Part shown: positions 34,791 through 45,328 of the stretch, piece after piece
Layout of the letters: every line of letters starts with the position of its first letter
How positions within the stretch are numbered: the first letter of the stretch is position 1
DNA from: Dactylis glomerata
Lineage: Eukaryota; Streptophyta; Magnoliopsida; Poales; Poaceae
Direction of reading: 5' to 3'
DNA length: 64,000 nt
NCBI GenBank assembly: GCA_007115705.1
Contig: QXEO01000531.1
Span: 7,828,342-7,892,341, forward strand
Notes under the pieces: generated by a model
What the model was told of the DNA's origin: nothing
The model's input: only the letters and a program-made list of their open reading frames with translations
The model's database searches: none
Program-made: the position numbers and the translations under genes

Positions 34791-37700
34791 TTTCTTCTTA
34801 ATTTTACAATTCAGGTTCATTATATTTGGTGCAGTGCTAATTAGAAGCAAGTCCAGTTCTATAGAGAAGCATGAGTTCAGCACACATCTCTAAAAGTACT
34901 GTAAGGATCTTTTTCCTAACAGCTAAGAACTGAATTTTTGATTGTTATTTCCCGCAAAAAAAAAAAAAGAATTTATGATTGCTATCACCTGTAACTATGC
35001 AAGCCGGCGACCAGGACTGATTCTACAATTAGCACCTGTAACAGTACGAGCACAATTTGATTAACGCACATTGCAGTTGCCATTGTTTTACCTTTGCAGT
35101 TATTAATCCTCTAATATTTTGCTTCATACCTAAGCTTCTACATCCGTACGCGGGGCACTGGGAGCGTACGGGCATTGGTTTCAAGATTACAGAAAGCTCC
35201 CATCCTTTTATTTCTGTCTTGGTAGAAATATGGAAAACCTGAATATACAAGTGTGTTTCCACCATCGCAGTAATATACAACCTCCAAGCATGAAGTGTTT
35301 TAGTTTCCATCTTATATTTGGCTTTGTTGCATGGTCACCAGGTATTGTTTTTTCAAACAGATAGTCGAGAATCTAGACTTGCATTATTATACTTGTTTAT
35401 CTGTCAAGACTATATAGATGCACTTTTTTGCTTTTCCCAATTAGTGCCGGTGGCATTATGTTAGTGGCATCAACACTGACCTAGGAATTTGTAATATACA
35501 TACACAATGATCACTCATGATTACATGTTGACTCTGTTTAACCATGTTTGTCTTCACTTGATTTATCCTTTTTCTAACACCAACGATCAAGCTCCTTATG
35601 GATATTTTGATATCAGTGCAAGTATTCTAAAGGTTCAGATGTGTAGGCAATGCGTATGTCACTGCTGATTTGGCCCTTTTCCAGAATTGCAAAATTTCCC
35701 GCATTATACTTACCCGCCAATATTCTTTTCTTCGAGCTTACTGTGGAGCAAGGGCAGGCATTTTGAGTTTTGATCAGAATTAAGCCTTCTAATTTATGGT
35801 ACTGAGCTACTAACTGACCCCTTTGAAGGTAAGAAAATTGGAAATATGTTATTCTAAGATATGCCAAATTTTGCTTATACTTAGGAGTGAGCAGATGTAA
35901 ATTATTGTCATTTGTTTACCATGTCATTTGCTCACCTTCTTCATGTTGTATTTCTTTTTGTGGCAGATGTAAATTTACACAGTGATTTCTGAAGGTGTTG
36001 TTGTGTCACTCTTCAAGATGTAAGATTGTGGGCTAAACAATGAGAAAAATGGATGGATTTAGGAAATGCAAATTACTTCTGCCTTCTGTATAACGAAGGA
36101 ACTAACTACACTCAGTCTCTCGGCCTCTGGTATTTTGATTGTGACATTGACACATTCCTATAATTCGGTGATGCTTACAGACGTTATGGCACAAGGAGAG
36201 GGATTCAAGTAAGAAACAAAGGGAGCGGACCCTCTCACCCTCTCGGAATTTCTTGAACTTTTCAGCCTAAACTGCACAGTCTTGATCTGATATTTGCGAT
36301 TTCATTTACTGGAGAAATATCTTCCATAGAGGCATACAAAAAATCACAGGTAGCACATTGTTTTTGTTTGGATTGTCCGAAGAACCGTTTTCAATTTTAA
36401 TATATATGTTGGATGTTTGTGCTCTGTAAATTTGTTGTGTACATATGTGTGCTGCTTGCATCCTTGTGCAAATAAGCTGAGATGAGGACAGAAAAGTTGA
36501 ATACTTATATATCAGGTTCAGAAATAAGCCTACAAATTAATGCCTATAATCTAATTTTTTTTTCCAGAAATCATTGGTAAACAGTTTGGCGTGAAAAAAC
36601 AGTTATAGCTTGGCAATCGGGAACCATTCTATAGGAATGATGTGAGAAGTTGGTTTCGGCAATATGTGATGGCAATAAAATTATACAACTTTAGCCTAAT
36701 CTTTAGATTTTGGGAGCAGATTTTGTCGCATTGCAAGTTTGCAAGACATAGCTGTAATCTTTATGCATATTTTATATGCAATTAAAATTTCTACAGAGAG
36801 TAGTACAACATTATATATTTCTGATATTGCCAAACAAGTGCACAAATAACTACAACATATATTATTCAGAGATAAGACCATGTCCTTCAAGTCCTATAAT
36901 GTTGTGTCGACACTTATGATACGATTGAAATGGTTGGTGCTAATATTGTTGGCTTTATGATTTCAGGTGATATCAGGACATATAGAAAGAAAGCTGCCTT
37001 CTTCCTCAGGCTCAACGACGAAGAGCATCCGCGCAGCGGCAGCGGTACGATGTGGCGACAAGTGTAAGTGGCGGTAGCACTGTCTAGCAGTGAGCAAGGT
37101 GCTTTGGTGGCTAACTTTGATGCTGCAACGGGTACTGCTAAGGCCGCACTTTGTTTCTCTAATTTCATCCTTGACGCTTGATTTACCATGAAGCTGATAT
37201 TTTTCTGTTAAACTGAAGTGTTCTCATCAGATTCTCCGACACTCTGCAGGGTTTCATGCAGGGGAAGGAAATCAGTTCTTAACCAGAGTTTGCGGAGTCT
37301 TGCCAACGGCAATGCCGACGTAGGTTAAGGCAGCGGCGGGCACGGCAATGCCGGTTCACCTTGCCCCTTATCCAAATCCTCCTGAGCCATTCACAACACC
37401 CACTTCAATGCTGGTACAGTCCAACTGAGCTGCAAGAATAGTGTTACCCTTTTTCTTGGGCAATTATTTGATGTTTTTTGACCACATGAAAAAGGAAGAT
37501 GAGATGCAAACAGCAAAGTGTCCAGGCTTCTGTCATGATTTTTGGACTAGAAGTATAGGAACTGAAGTTTCGTTTGACACAAAAGAGCAGCCTTCCAGTT
37601 TTATAATGCATCTTTTTATTAGAGATATAGGAAGTGAAGTTTTCTGTAGCAGTTCCTTCTGCTGTTTTTCTATTCTCTGAAGTTCCAAAACAACAGATTA

Positions 37701-38158
37701 AGCTGAAGATACCATTTAAGCCATAGAATTTTCTCTTTCCGATATAAAACTTCCGGTTATTTATACGTGAGATTCAGCCACGAAACTTGAGGCTCAAAGC
37801 CAACTTATTTGCTCCGGGTGCCGGAATCTGCTCATATATTCGGCCGGTGCACCGTTAGGAAGATGCACAGTTCCAGTTTCGTTGGCACTATGCCAGCTCA
37901 GTGTATGTACACGAATCAAACTCATATTGCTTCTCTGGTTAATCTTGCAATTCGGTTCAAAAGTTTTAGTTGGAGGAGAATTTTGCTTCTTTTCTAAGTA
38001 CGGTGTATAAACATATAGCTGCCACAATATTGTAAGATAGGTCAAACTGGGATAAATTATACTCCCTTAAACCAATTCAAATTATAGATTTACGTTAGCT
38101 GGAAAAAATATCCTTAAGTGCATTAGAGCAAATAGGAACCGTCTGTGTTTTGGGATAT
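34791..38158. other. AT-rich interior of Helitron 1
   Basis: No supported gene. A GC-richer patch at 36970-37140 and another at 37260-37400 could be small captured fragments; I recognise neither. Short ORFs elsewhere look like chance. Confidence 0.4.
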
Positions 38159-38222
38159 TCTATGATTATCTATTTCTACATGTAAATTTTTCTATGATTA
38201 TCTATTTCTACATGTAAATTTT
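38159..38222 (+). repeat. Perfect 32-bp tandem duplication
   Basis: Two identical 32-bp units (38159-38190 and 38191-38222), about 70 bp before the Helitron 1 3' end. Each contains TATGATTATCTATTTCTACA. Confidence 0.95.
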
Positions 38223-38409
38223 CATGTGTACCCCAATTATATTACGGTAACAAAAAATATAGGTAACCCGTAACAACGCACGGGCATTCAACTAGTGAAT
38301 AGAATCCCTATTAGTTGCAACTTGCAAGCACATACCACTAATATGCGTTGGTCTATTTCTATTTTCTTGATTTATTCTATATCTATACCTAATAATAAAG
38401 GGTTCCATG

Positions 38410-39640
38410 GTTTAGTTCTTCCATCACCGGTCCTTCCTACGTCGTCTACATCTTCCAGCGAGTTTGAGTTGTAACCGACAGTACCGAGTACCGAAGTCCC
38501 AATCAACCCGGCGATCAACCCAAGGCGAGATAAAAGGAACGGACCGTCTCTCCCAATCCGCGCCTACATATCCACCGGGGCCGGGGCAACCGGGGTGGTC
38601 AGCCGCTACCACATCGAGATGCAAGCAGGAGGCGAACCACCATGGGTCCAGGGGAGCGGCCTCGCCCAGCATTTCTCTTTTATGCTCACCACTTGAGTCC
38701 AACATGGCTCGGCAGCGGCCCTGATCTACACCTCAGTCCTGGGCCTCCTGGCGGGGGCTGGCTGAACAGAAGCAGAGGGAGAGGGCGGCGGCCGGCTTGA
38801 CGGCAGGTTGGTCTTTCCTAAACTACCGGACATGAACAAGGAGGAGGACGAGCCGGAGAGGATGAGGTTGCTCGCCATCTGGATGCTGGGACCAGAGTCG
38901 ATCCCGGCGGAGCTAGGGGACGGCGGCGCCGTGAGGGCGGACGGCGGCGCGGGACCAGGACGAGAGCGCTCTCCTCTCGCTCCCCCTCAAAGGCCTTCCA
39001 CAATGTAGGCGAAGCCAAAAACGCAAAGAAACTGCCACGTACTCACCGATGCCCTGAAACAAAATTGTGGCACCGGTCCAGCAGCGTACGCGGCGGAGCC
39101 CAAAAATCGGGGGGTCCCACCCAGTCGATGGAGTCAACTTCCTCACTTTCCTTCGCGCAATTTTCTCCCGTTCAGAGTCGCCCGCGAGGAAAAATCCCCA
39201 ATGTCTCCGAACAGATCCGCAGTATACTTCGGCTCCTCCTCCCGATTCGCCATGTTCTCTTCAAATCCATGTCCACTCGGTGTTCCTGACCGAGTTCTTC
39301 GTCGGCGCGTGGTCTTGGGAGGAGCGGAGGGAGGGAGATGCGGCGCGGCGGACTGGTCATGGGCGGCGCGAGGAGGCGGCTTCCGGCCTGGTCCTGAGCG
39401 GCGCCCGTCCAGGTCGTGGGCGGCGCGAGGAGGCGGCTTCCGGCCTGGTCCTGAGCGGCGCCCGTCCAGGTCGTGGGCGGCGCGAGGAGGCGCCATCCGT
39501 CTAGTTCGTGCGCGGCGCGAGGAGACAGCTTCCGGTTCTCCGACGCGCGTACCTACCAGGTGCCTTGGTTTGAGCCGAGCGTACACAGGTGAGGGGCTTG
39601 TTGCTGTGTGGTTTCATCCCATGTATTAGTTCAGTACTTG
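38410..39640 (+). other. GC-rich captured-like region of Helitron 2
   Basis: High GC with open frames on both strands and none recognised. Around 39130-39300 lies a possible exon-like stretch. It contains the 57-bp tandem repeat listed separately. Confidence 0.4.
39361..39494 (+). repeat. 57-bp tandem repeat, two and a third copies
   Basis: Units at 39361-39417 and 39418-39474 are identical; a partial third copy starts at 39475. The unit begins GGGCGGCGCGAGGAGGCGGC. Because 57 is divisible by three, the frame stays open in several readings. Confidence 0.92.
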
Positions 39641-39856
39641 TTATCATATATGCAGATGCGTGTTTTTTTTTGTTATTGTTGTTGTGCAATTGGAAAAGAT
39701 TGAAGCGAGAGATTGCCAACTAAATTACTCAATAATAAGCAAGGGAATTTTTATTCAGTAGATCAACTAAATTACACAATAAAGGTCATACATAATGAGA
39801 AAGTAAATGTTGAAAGGAAAATAAGGAATATAATCTAAGTTGATGGACTTCTGCAA

Positions 39857-40277
39857 ATCCTCTGCTAATTTGCGTAGTCTCCGAATTTCTCCCAAATATT
39901 ATGAATTAAATCGGCCTTGAGACGCCTATGTATGGCTCGATCCCGAATGGCTGCATCCTTCTGAAGAACCAAATCAATTCCATCAAATGGTCCCTGTTCA
40001 GTTACAAGATATGACAGAAGTAGTCTTTCATAATCCTATCCTGACCACCTTGCCTATCTCTATCAATATGCCTTCTAGGTAGTCTTCTATGTTGACTGGA
40101 CGTACCTATCTGTTGTGCCTGAATTTGAGCTCGAATTTGGGCTTCAATCTGAGCTTCATCTGGGTCATTGATGAAGTCCCAAAAGAACTCAGTGATTTTC
40201 TGAAAACCAATTGCTTCATCAACATTCTCTTGCTCTTGCTCTTGTTGCTCTGCTTGTGGGTTCTCATGGGTGGACAT
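39857..40277 (-). pseudogene. PIF/Harbinger transposase remnant (both ends, middle deleted)
   Basis: From the ATG at 40277 a 91-residue frame contains RRLPRRHIDRDRQGGQDRIM and KDYF, matching the N-terminal R-R-x-x-I-x-R-D-R block of plant PIF transposases. It stops at 40002. Just beyond, in another frame (about 39995-39865), comes GPFDGIDLVLQKDAAIRDRA and an IWEKFGDY ending, like the C-terminal tail. The catalytic DDE core is missing, so the enzyme is lost by deletion. Confidence 0.75.
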
Positions 40278-40562
40278 GATGAGGGAAAGAGATGAGTGGA
40301 GCTGGTAATGGCAGAGTGGAGCAGCTGCCTCTATAAATAGGGACTAGTTCCCAACGGCTAGTTCCCAACAGCTATATTTTTTCCCAACGGCTATATTTAT
40401 TCCCAACAGCATACTGATTGAGAAAACGGAATATATTTATTCAGTTCGAAGATACACCTAATCTTACAATATAGAAGAAGGTTACAATTCCCTAGTGCTT
40501 ACAAAGAACATAGACCAACTGGACACACCTAATCTTACAATATAGAAGATGGTTACAATTCC

Positions 40563-41957
40563 CTAGCTAGTGCTTACAAAGAACAGATCACTAGCTAAGA
40601 ACTCCAGCACCTGTTCATGCCTTCTCTTCTGAGCTTCATCATAACCTGAAGTATCTTTTGCTAGTAGTTCAAGGTATCTATTAAGCTTTTCAACCTTTAT
40701 CCTCTCCTTTTCAGTTACAACTCTTTCTTTATCAGCTTCAGCTTGAACTTTTGTAGCTTCAGCTTGAATAAGGGTGGCTGATGCCATTTTTTCAGCAGCA
40801 ACAGTTTTTCGTAGTTGAATCTCATTGAATTGATCCACACATTCACTTGTCAAGCTGCCCGTAGAGCTGTTTGACTTGCTTTTGGATTTCTGTTTGGCTT
40901 TTGCTGTGTTGCGCCCTATGGGTCGCTTAGCCTCCCCTTCCTGATCTGCTCCTTGGCTTGGAGAACTATAGGCTCCTGCTGCATTCAACTTGTTTCTCTT
41001 GTTCATCTCTTCTACAGAATAACACCTTCTCCATTTGGCATGGATCTTCACAAGTTTCCACCAATGCTCGTAGCCAAAAGGTCTTTTTGTCTTCGCAGCA
41101 ACCTTGTACCTAGCACGAACTTTTTCCATAAGTTGTGTTTCATCTTGACCACTGCAATATTGAGCTTTTGTTTCGTTGTACACTGCATTGAACTTTGTAA
41201 CCTTCGTTGTTGTCTTCGTCCAATGGTTCTTGCACTGCGAGACTGTCTTCTTTTCCTCTTTGGTTGCATACTTGTTATACTCTGCTCCTACTTGCTTCCA
41301 ATAGTTTTCTGATTTCTTTCCATTGCCATCAATTGGATCAACTGAATTGTGCAGCCATGATGCGATAAGTAGTTCATCCTCATGTTTAGTCCAGTTCTTG
41401 CTTTTTCCTTTTGGCCCACTCTCATCGGGACTACTCTCACTGGATTCTTCATTGTCGGCAGGCTCTTCATCTGGAGGATATGCTGACATCGGAGAAGCTG
41501 AACGTCCAATTGGACTGTTGTTGATGTCATCTGCTCGTGAACATGCACCTGCTGGAGCTCCAAAGAAAGGCATGGATCCAACAGGAGATGCTGGACTACC
41601 GCTTGAACCAGCTCCAAATGCTCCTGGAGGGTACTGCCCAAAGCTGCCTTGGTAAGCAACACCATGGTAGCTCGAAGGCGAGAACTGCTGGTAGCTTCCT
41701 TGACCTTGTTGGTAACCTCCTTGAGCTCCAAATAGATTGATTTGTTGTGGGTATTGACGCTGGAAACTAGGATTATACTGAGGTGGTGGTGGATAGTTGG
41801 GTGGATGGTTCATAGAATTCTGAGACGAATGGAAGTTTGGATGTTGTTGGCTGATTGGGTTTTGTGGATTTTGCAGGCTGTTTGTGAAGTGTGCATCCGA
41901 TGGTGGGAAGCTTGAGTTCATCAAGCTTGAGAAGCTTTGAGAAGAGGACTGCTCCAT
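40563..41957 (-). CDS. PIF/Harbinger ORF1, Myb/SANT-like (NAM-associated) protein
   Basis: The first ATG of the family-like start is at 41957 (MEQSSSQSFSS); an upstream in-frame extension uses a non-ATG codon. About 464 residues. The N-terminal third is Q/P/S/N-rich. A Myb/SANT-like domain follows (WTKHEDELLIASWLHNS, then SQCKNHWTK), then KRPFGYEHWWKLVK and a basic stretch. The C-terminal part is a coiled coil (KVQAEADKERVVTEKERIKV). In PIF/Harbinger elements this partner protein helps the transposase bind DNA and enter the nucleus. It lies on the same strand as the transposase remnant downstream. The frame is open, but the transposase is deleted, so it is a lone partner. Confidence 0.85.
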   Translation of the reverse strand: MEQSSSQSFSSLMNSSFPPSDAHFTNSLQNPQNPISQQHPNFHSSQNSMNHPPNYPPPPQYNPSFQRQYPQQINLFGAQGGYQQGQGSYQQFSPSSYHGVAYQGSFGQYPPGAFGAGSSGSPASPVGSMPFFGAPAGACSRADDINNSPIGRSASPMSAYPPDEEPADNEESSESSPDESGPKGKSKNWTKHEDELLIASWLHNSVDPIDGNGKKSENYWKQVGAEYNKYATKEEKKTVSQCKNHWTKTTTKVTKFNAVYNETKAQYCSGQDETQLMEKVRARYKVAAKTKRPFGYEHWWKLVKIHAKWRRCYSVEEMNKRNKLNAAGAYSSPSQGADQEGEAKRPIGRNTAKAKQKSKSKSNSSTGSLTSECVDQFNEIQLRKTVAAEKMASATLIQAEATKVQAEADKERVVTEKERIKVEKLNRYLELLAKDTSGYDEAQKRRHEQVLEFLASDLFFVSTS

Positions 41958-42229
41958 GCTTGGATGTATTTTTCTGTTGAATTTTGCAATTTCTGTGAAT
42001 TGTTGTAGCCATTTTATAGGAGAGCAGCTCACAAACGTTCATATTTGTGCTGTTGTATGCAACGGTTAAATATTCAATGTACTAGTTGGTAGTTGACATA
42101 GGGAGGAAGGGAGGAGGCCGGCAGTTGAAAAATATTGTTATTTTATTGGCTGGAGAGTTGTGGCATCGTAGCAAACTTGTGCACCGATTCCCTGGAAATT
42201 TTTTAAGGCACCGGCTGGGCAGCGTGGGG

Positions 42230-42270
42230 CATCGGTGCCAAATCTCCAAAAAGTGCATTTGGCACCGATG
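42230..42270. repeat. Perfect 14-bp inverted repeat
   Basis: CATCGGTGCCAAAT and its complement ATTTGGCACCGATG, separated by 13 bases. It lies between ORF1 and a GGAAGGCC|TAA site at about 42281-42293 that could be the element's end and TAA target copy; the opposite TIR was not found. Confidence 0.85.
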
Positions 42271-42862
42271 GATGCGTACGCTGTGGAAGGCCTAAGCGGC
42301 GGCTGGAGCTCTCGAGGAGGCGTAGGTCCGGGTTAAACTCGCGGGAGACCTGCGACGTGCCGGAGACCGGCAGCGCATGCTGGATTTGCGCGGGGCCAAG
42401 GAGATGACGGACGGAGCTCGCGAGGTGAGATTGAGCGCCCGACTGTTGAAGTGACAATTAAGAGAGATATTGTGCAGGGACAGAGAAATACTAACGTTTC
42501 GGAGGATGGCACCCTGCGTCCGTGCGTCTGTTTCAATAGTCCAGAGCCAAGGCGAGCAGCGTACTGCAGCCTGCGCTGCTCTGAACATGTGGAGCTTGTG
42601 TTCTGGAGTTCGGGGGATAAGCTCAGCTCATGTGGATTGGGGATTCTATTGGGATTTTGCTGTACTTGTAGATGCTAGGTGCATGTAAAAGGACATAACT
42701 TTGGTTTGAAGTCAATGTTTGAGTCCACTAATTGGGAGGACCTGTTGTATACTAAGATTGGAGGATGCAACAATTAGTGCAGTATTGTTTTGCAGAAATT
42801 ATGATTGAGGATGATAGAGAAGCTCTGCCTTTGACGACGCGCTCAGCTCCTCCACGCTGTTC

Positions 42863-43887
42863 TTTTTTTTCAAGGATACGTCATGGAAAGACGTATCGGT
42901 TTCAAAGGAGAAGGGCCAAGCGGCCAATACATCGCTGTCGACACAAACGTCGAGAGCGCCACTCCACGCTGCCTATTCTAGAACAGCAAGAAGGGGAGAA
43001 ACACACTCCAACTACTCGCCAAACCTCCACCTATCCACAAGGGTAAGCTCTGCCCGAAACAGGCCGGCGGCCTTCCACAGCCCGGCTTCCATGCGAATGC
43101 TACGTATGACTGCCAGCGGCGAAGGAGTGGCTCCCTCGAAGACAATGTCATTCCGATGCCTCCACAGACACCAGCATACCAGGGCAATCCCGGTCCAGAA
43201 GTCTCTGATATCAGCTGTCCTTCCACGCCATGATTGCAGCCAGTTGGCGAGAGAGATCCCTTGCGGTGGTAGCCTGTCTTCTCTATCCCACCAACGAAGA
43301 CAAGCAGCCCACACCGTCCTAGCGAGCACGCAACCAAGCAAAAGGTGGGTGATGGACTCCTGAACTTGGTCGCAGAAGGGGCACGCCGAAGGGCGCGGAA
43401 GACGGCGTCTCTCAAGCCTGTCTGCCGTCCAGCATCTGTCACGCAAGGCCAACCAGAGAAAGAATCTACACTTGGCCGGGGCACGGGATTTCCAGATCTG
43501 ATGGGCGCCTGCCATAGGCACACTCCCATGGAACATGCCGAGGTAGCAGGAGTTCGCTGAATATGTATCTTTGGAACCCCAAATCCATCGAAAGCTATCC
43601 GGGACACCTTCAGTGATAGCTAGCCCCTCCACGCGGTCGGCAACCGCTAGCAACTCATCAATGGCGAGAGCATCCAGGTCAGTGGGAATGTCATCCAACC
43701 ATCCACCCTCAAGGCAATCCTTGACCAACCTTGACCGAGACAATCTCCTCGGGATCAGAGCAAAAAGGTTTGGCGCAAGGTCCTTCAAGCGTCCATCCGG
43801 TAACCATTTGTCTAGCCAGAAAAAGGTGGAAGCACCATCGCCCACTACCGAAGAGGTAGCGGCCTCAAAGACCTTGGTAACCATCGT
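42863..43887 (-). mobile_element. 5'-truncated LINE
   Basis: Minus-strand LINE fragment with an A8 tail (T run at 42863-42870 on the plus strand). TGTTCTTTT flanks it on both sides (42858-42866 and 43888-43896), a plausible 9-bp target duplication that overlaps the tail. Only the 3' part of the RT ORF is present. Confidence 0.75.
43012..43887 (-). pseudogene. LINE reverse-transcriptase C-terminus (zf-RVT)
   Basis: About 290 residues, with VGDGASTFFWLDKWLPDG at the start, then IWKSRAPAKCRFFLWLALRD, and CPFCDQVQESITHLLLGC, the zinc-binding motif of plant LINE polyproteins. Further on comes the WCLWRHRND motif. The catalytic RT (YxDD) and endonuclease are lost by 5' truncation. Confidence 0.88.
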
Positions 43888-44390
43888 TGTTCTTTTAAGT
43901 TGCAAGTTTTTTTGGGGGAGTCTTCAAATTGCGAGTTATCTTAGTTTTTGTGATCATTTTTTACTGAACCTCTATGGGTGTGACAGTATTGAACCTGCAA
44001 TATACTCCTACTTGTCAAATAACTTACACATTCGTGTCTACAATATTTAGTTGCCTGAAGTAAAATCATTTTTTTAGGGGTAAAACGTTATCATTCAATA
44101 GCTTCTCCAGTCTGTTGTGGAAAAAGAATTAACCTATAAAGCTATGCCACAATAAATTTGGTACACATTTGGTTCTCATATTATTCATGACGAGGCATAC
44201 TGGATGTCGCGAGTATCTTAAAGTATCATGATTAACCTAGGTTTGGTTAGCTTGATGTATCGCTTATCTATTGTAATATCAAACAAGGCTGCTCTTGTCA
44301 GAATTTTCATAGCTTTAAGGTGCGAAAAAAGTTTACAATAATATTAATTTAACTGAAATATGCATGCATGAGATATATGCTTAAATTGTA

Positions 44391-44484
44391 CTCCCTCCGA
44401 TCGGAAATAAGTGTCGGTGTCTTAGTATAAACTTTGTACTAAGTTAGTATAAAATCACCAACACTTATTTCCGATCGGAGGGAG
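44391..44484. mobile_element. Stowaway MITE (Tc1/mariner)
   Basis: 94 bp with near-perfect inverted ends CTCCCTCCGATCGGAAATAA and its complement, preceded by TA. The right-hand TA is changed to CA. It folds into one long hairpin, so it may yield small RNAs. Confidence 0.93.
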
Positions 44485-44610
44485 CAGTGTTTGCATAGCC
44501 GGAAGCCGAGGAACAAGCAAAGTTCGAGCAAATTCAATTAAGATGTCTTTTATTTTCTTATGTTTATCAATTTTTGAATCCCGTTGACAACGCACGGGCA
44601 TTTTTTCTAG

Positions 44611-45040
44611 TTATATATAAAATGCCAATGCACGGAAAGAAAATTAGACTTTGTTGTTATTGGTTGTATGCTTTCTATTGCTCTCCACCATCGTTCAGTT
44701 TGATTACTACTAATCGGTTTGAGCAGTGGCGGAGATAGGGGGACCAGCAGGGGCTGCCCCCCCCCTAAGATTTGGTATTTCTGCCTAGGTCCCTGCTAAA
44801 ATACAGCTAAAGTCTACACATTTTTCAGCTTTGGCCCTCCCTAATAGCTAAAATTTTCGCTCTGGCCCCCCTAATTCATTTTTTCTGCCTCCGCCACTGG
44901 GTTTGAGCACACAATGGGACCTGGTATTTTGTGAACAAGTTCTATTTTCCCTATTTTTTTTACATAAACTAACAAGTTTTACCCATTTGGATCTTCTTTG
45001 ATGTTCATACTTATTTGGATTTGCTATTTTGGCACACTCA
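44611..45040. other. Intergenic sequence right of Helitron 2
   Basis: No gene seen. It holds the hAT MITE at 44724-44899 (listed separately) and otherwise AT-rich unclassified sequence. Confidence 0.5.
44724..44899. mobile_element. hAT MITE
   Basis: 176 bp, CAGTGGCGGAGA...CCTCCGCCACTG, with perfect 8-bp duplications GGTTTGAG (44716-44723 and 44900-44907). The ends match those of the hAT element in LIP1 intron 1. Confidence 0.93.
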
Positions 45041-45328
45041 GAGCATCTCTACCGGAGAGCCCAAAATCGTCGCATGTAGCACACATGTCGGTTACATTTT
45101 GGGAGCATCGACACTGCCTTCCACTAAAATAAAATATGAGTTTCCCACCGGTAATAACTCCCAAAACCAAAACCTAGTACTCTCCTTCTCGCGTCTGTCG
45201 CCACGCTCACCTCCGCATGCCGGTCGGGCTTGACGTCGGCCTCGTCTCGGCCCGATGCCACCCTCTTTCAGGCCGAGCTCACCGTCCACTCCCAGGCCAA
45301 GTTCTCTGTCCTCGTCTAGGCCGTCAAG
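45041..45328 (+). other. GC-rich coding-like block, part 1
   Basis: Starts GAGCATCTCTACCGG, a terminus also seen at 63646 and typical of PIF/Harbinger-like ends. From about 45180 it is GC-rich, with a frame containing DATLFQAELTVHSQAKFSVL and one stop. It is cut at 45328 by the copia element and continues at 53576. I do not recognise the product. Confidence 0.4.

Larger units (their letters stand above)
33475..38295 (+). mobile_element. Helitron 1 (non-autonomous)
   Basis: 4821 bp. The 5' end is TCTCTACTATATTAAA after an A (33474). The 3' end is CTAG (38292-38295) followed by T, with a hairpin CCCGT...ACGGG seven bases before it. Insertion between A and T, TC/CTAG ends and a subterminal hairpin are Helitron features, and this ACGCACGGGCA-type 3' end is common in grasses. 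No Rep/helicase is encoded. Confidence 0.85.
38382..44610 (+). mobile_element. Helitron 2, composite, non-autonomous
   Basis: 6229 bp, from TCTATACCTAATAATAAAG after an A (38381) to CTAG followed by T (44611). The 3' hairpin CCCGTTGACAACGCACGGG sits just before the tail. The ends resemble Helitron 1. The interior holds GC-rich captured sequence, a PIF/Harbinger derivative, a truncated LINE and a Stowaway MITE. No Rep/helicase was found. Confidence 0.82.

Noticed and set aside
42978..43607. Alternative frames opposite and overlapping the LINE RT fragment
   Set aside because: Shadows of the zf-RVT frame; only the 43012-43887 minus frame shows family motifs.
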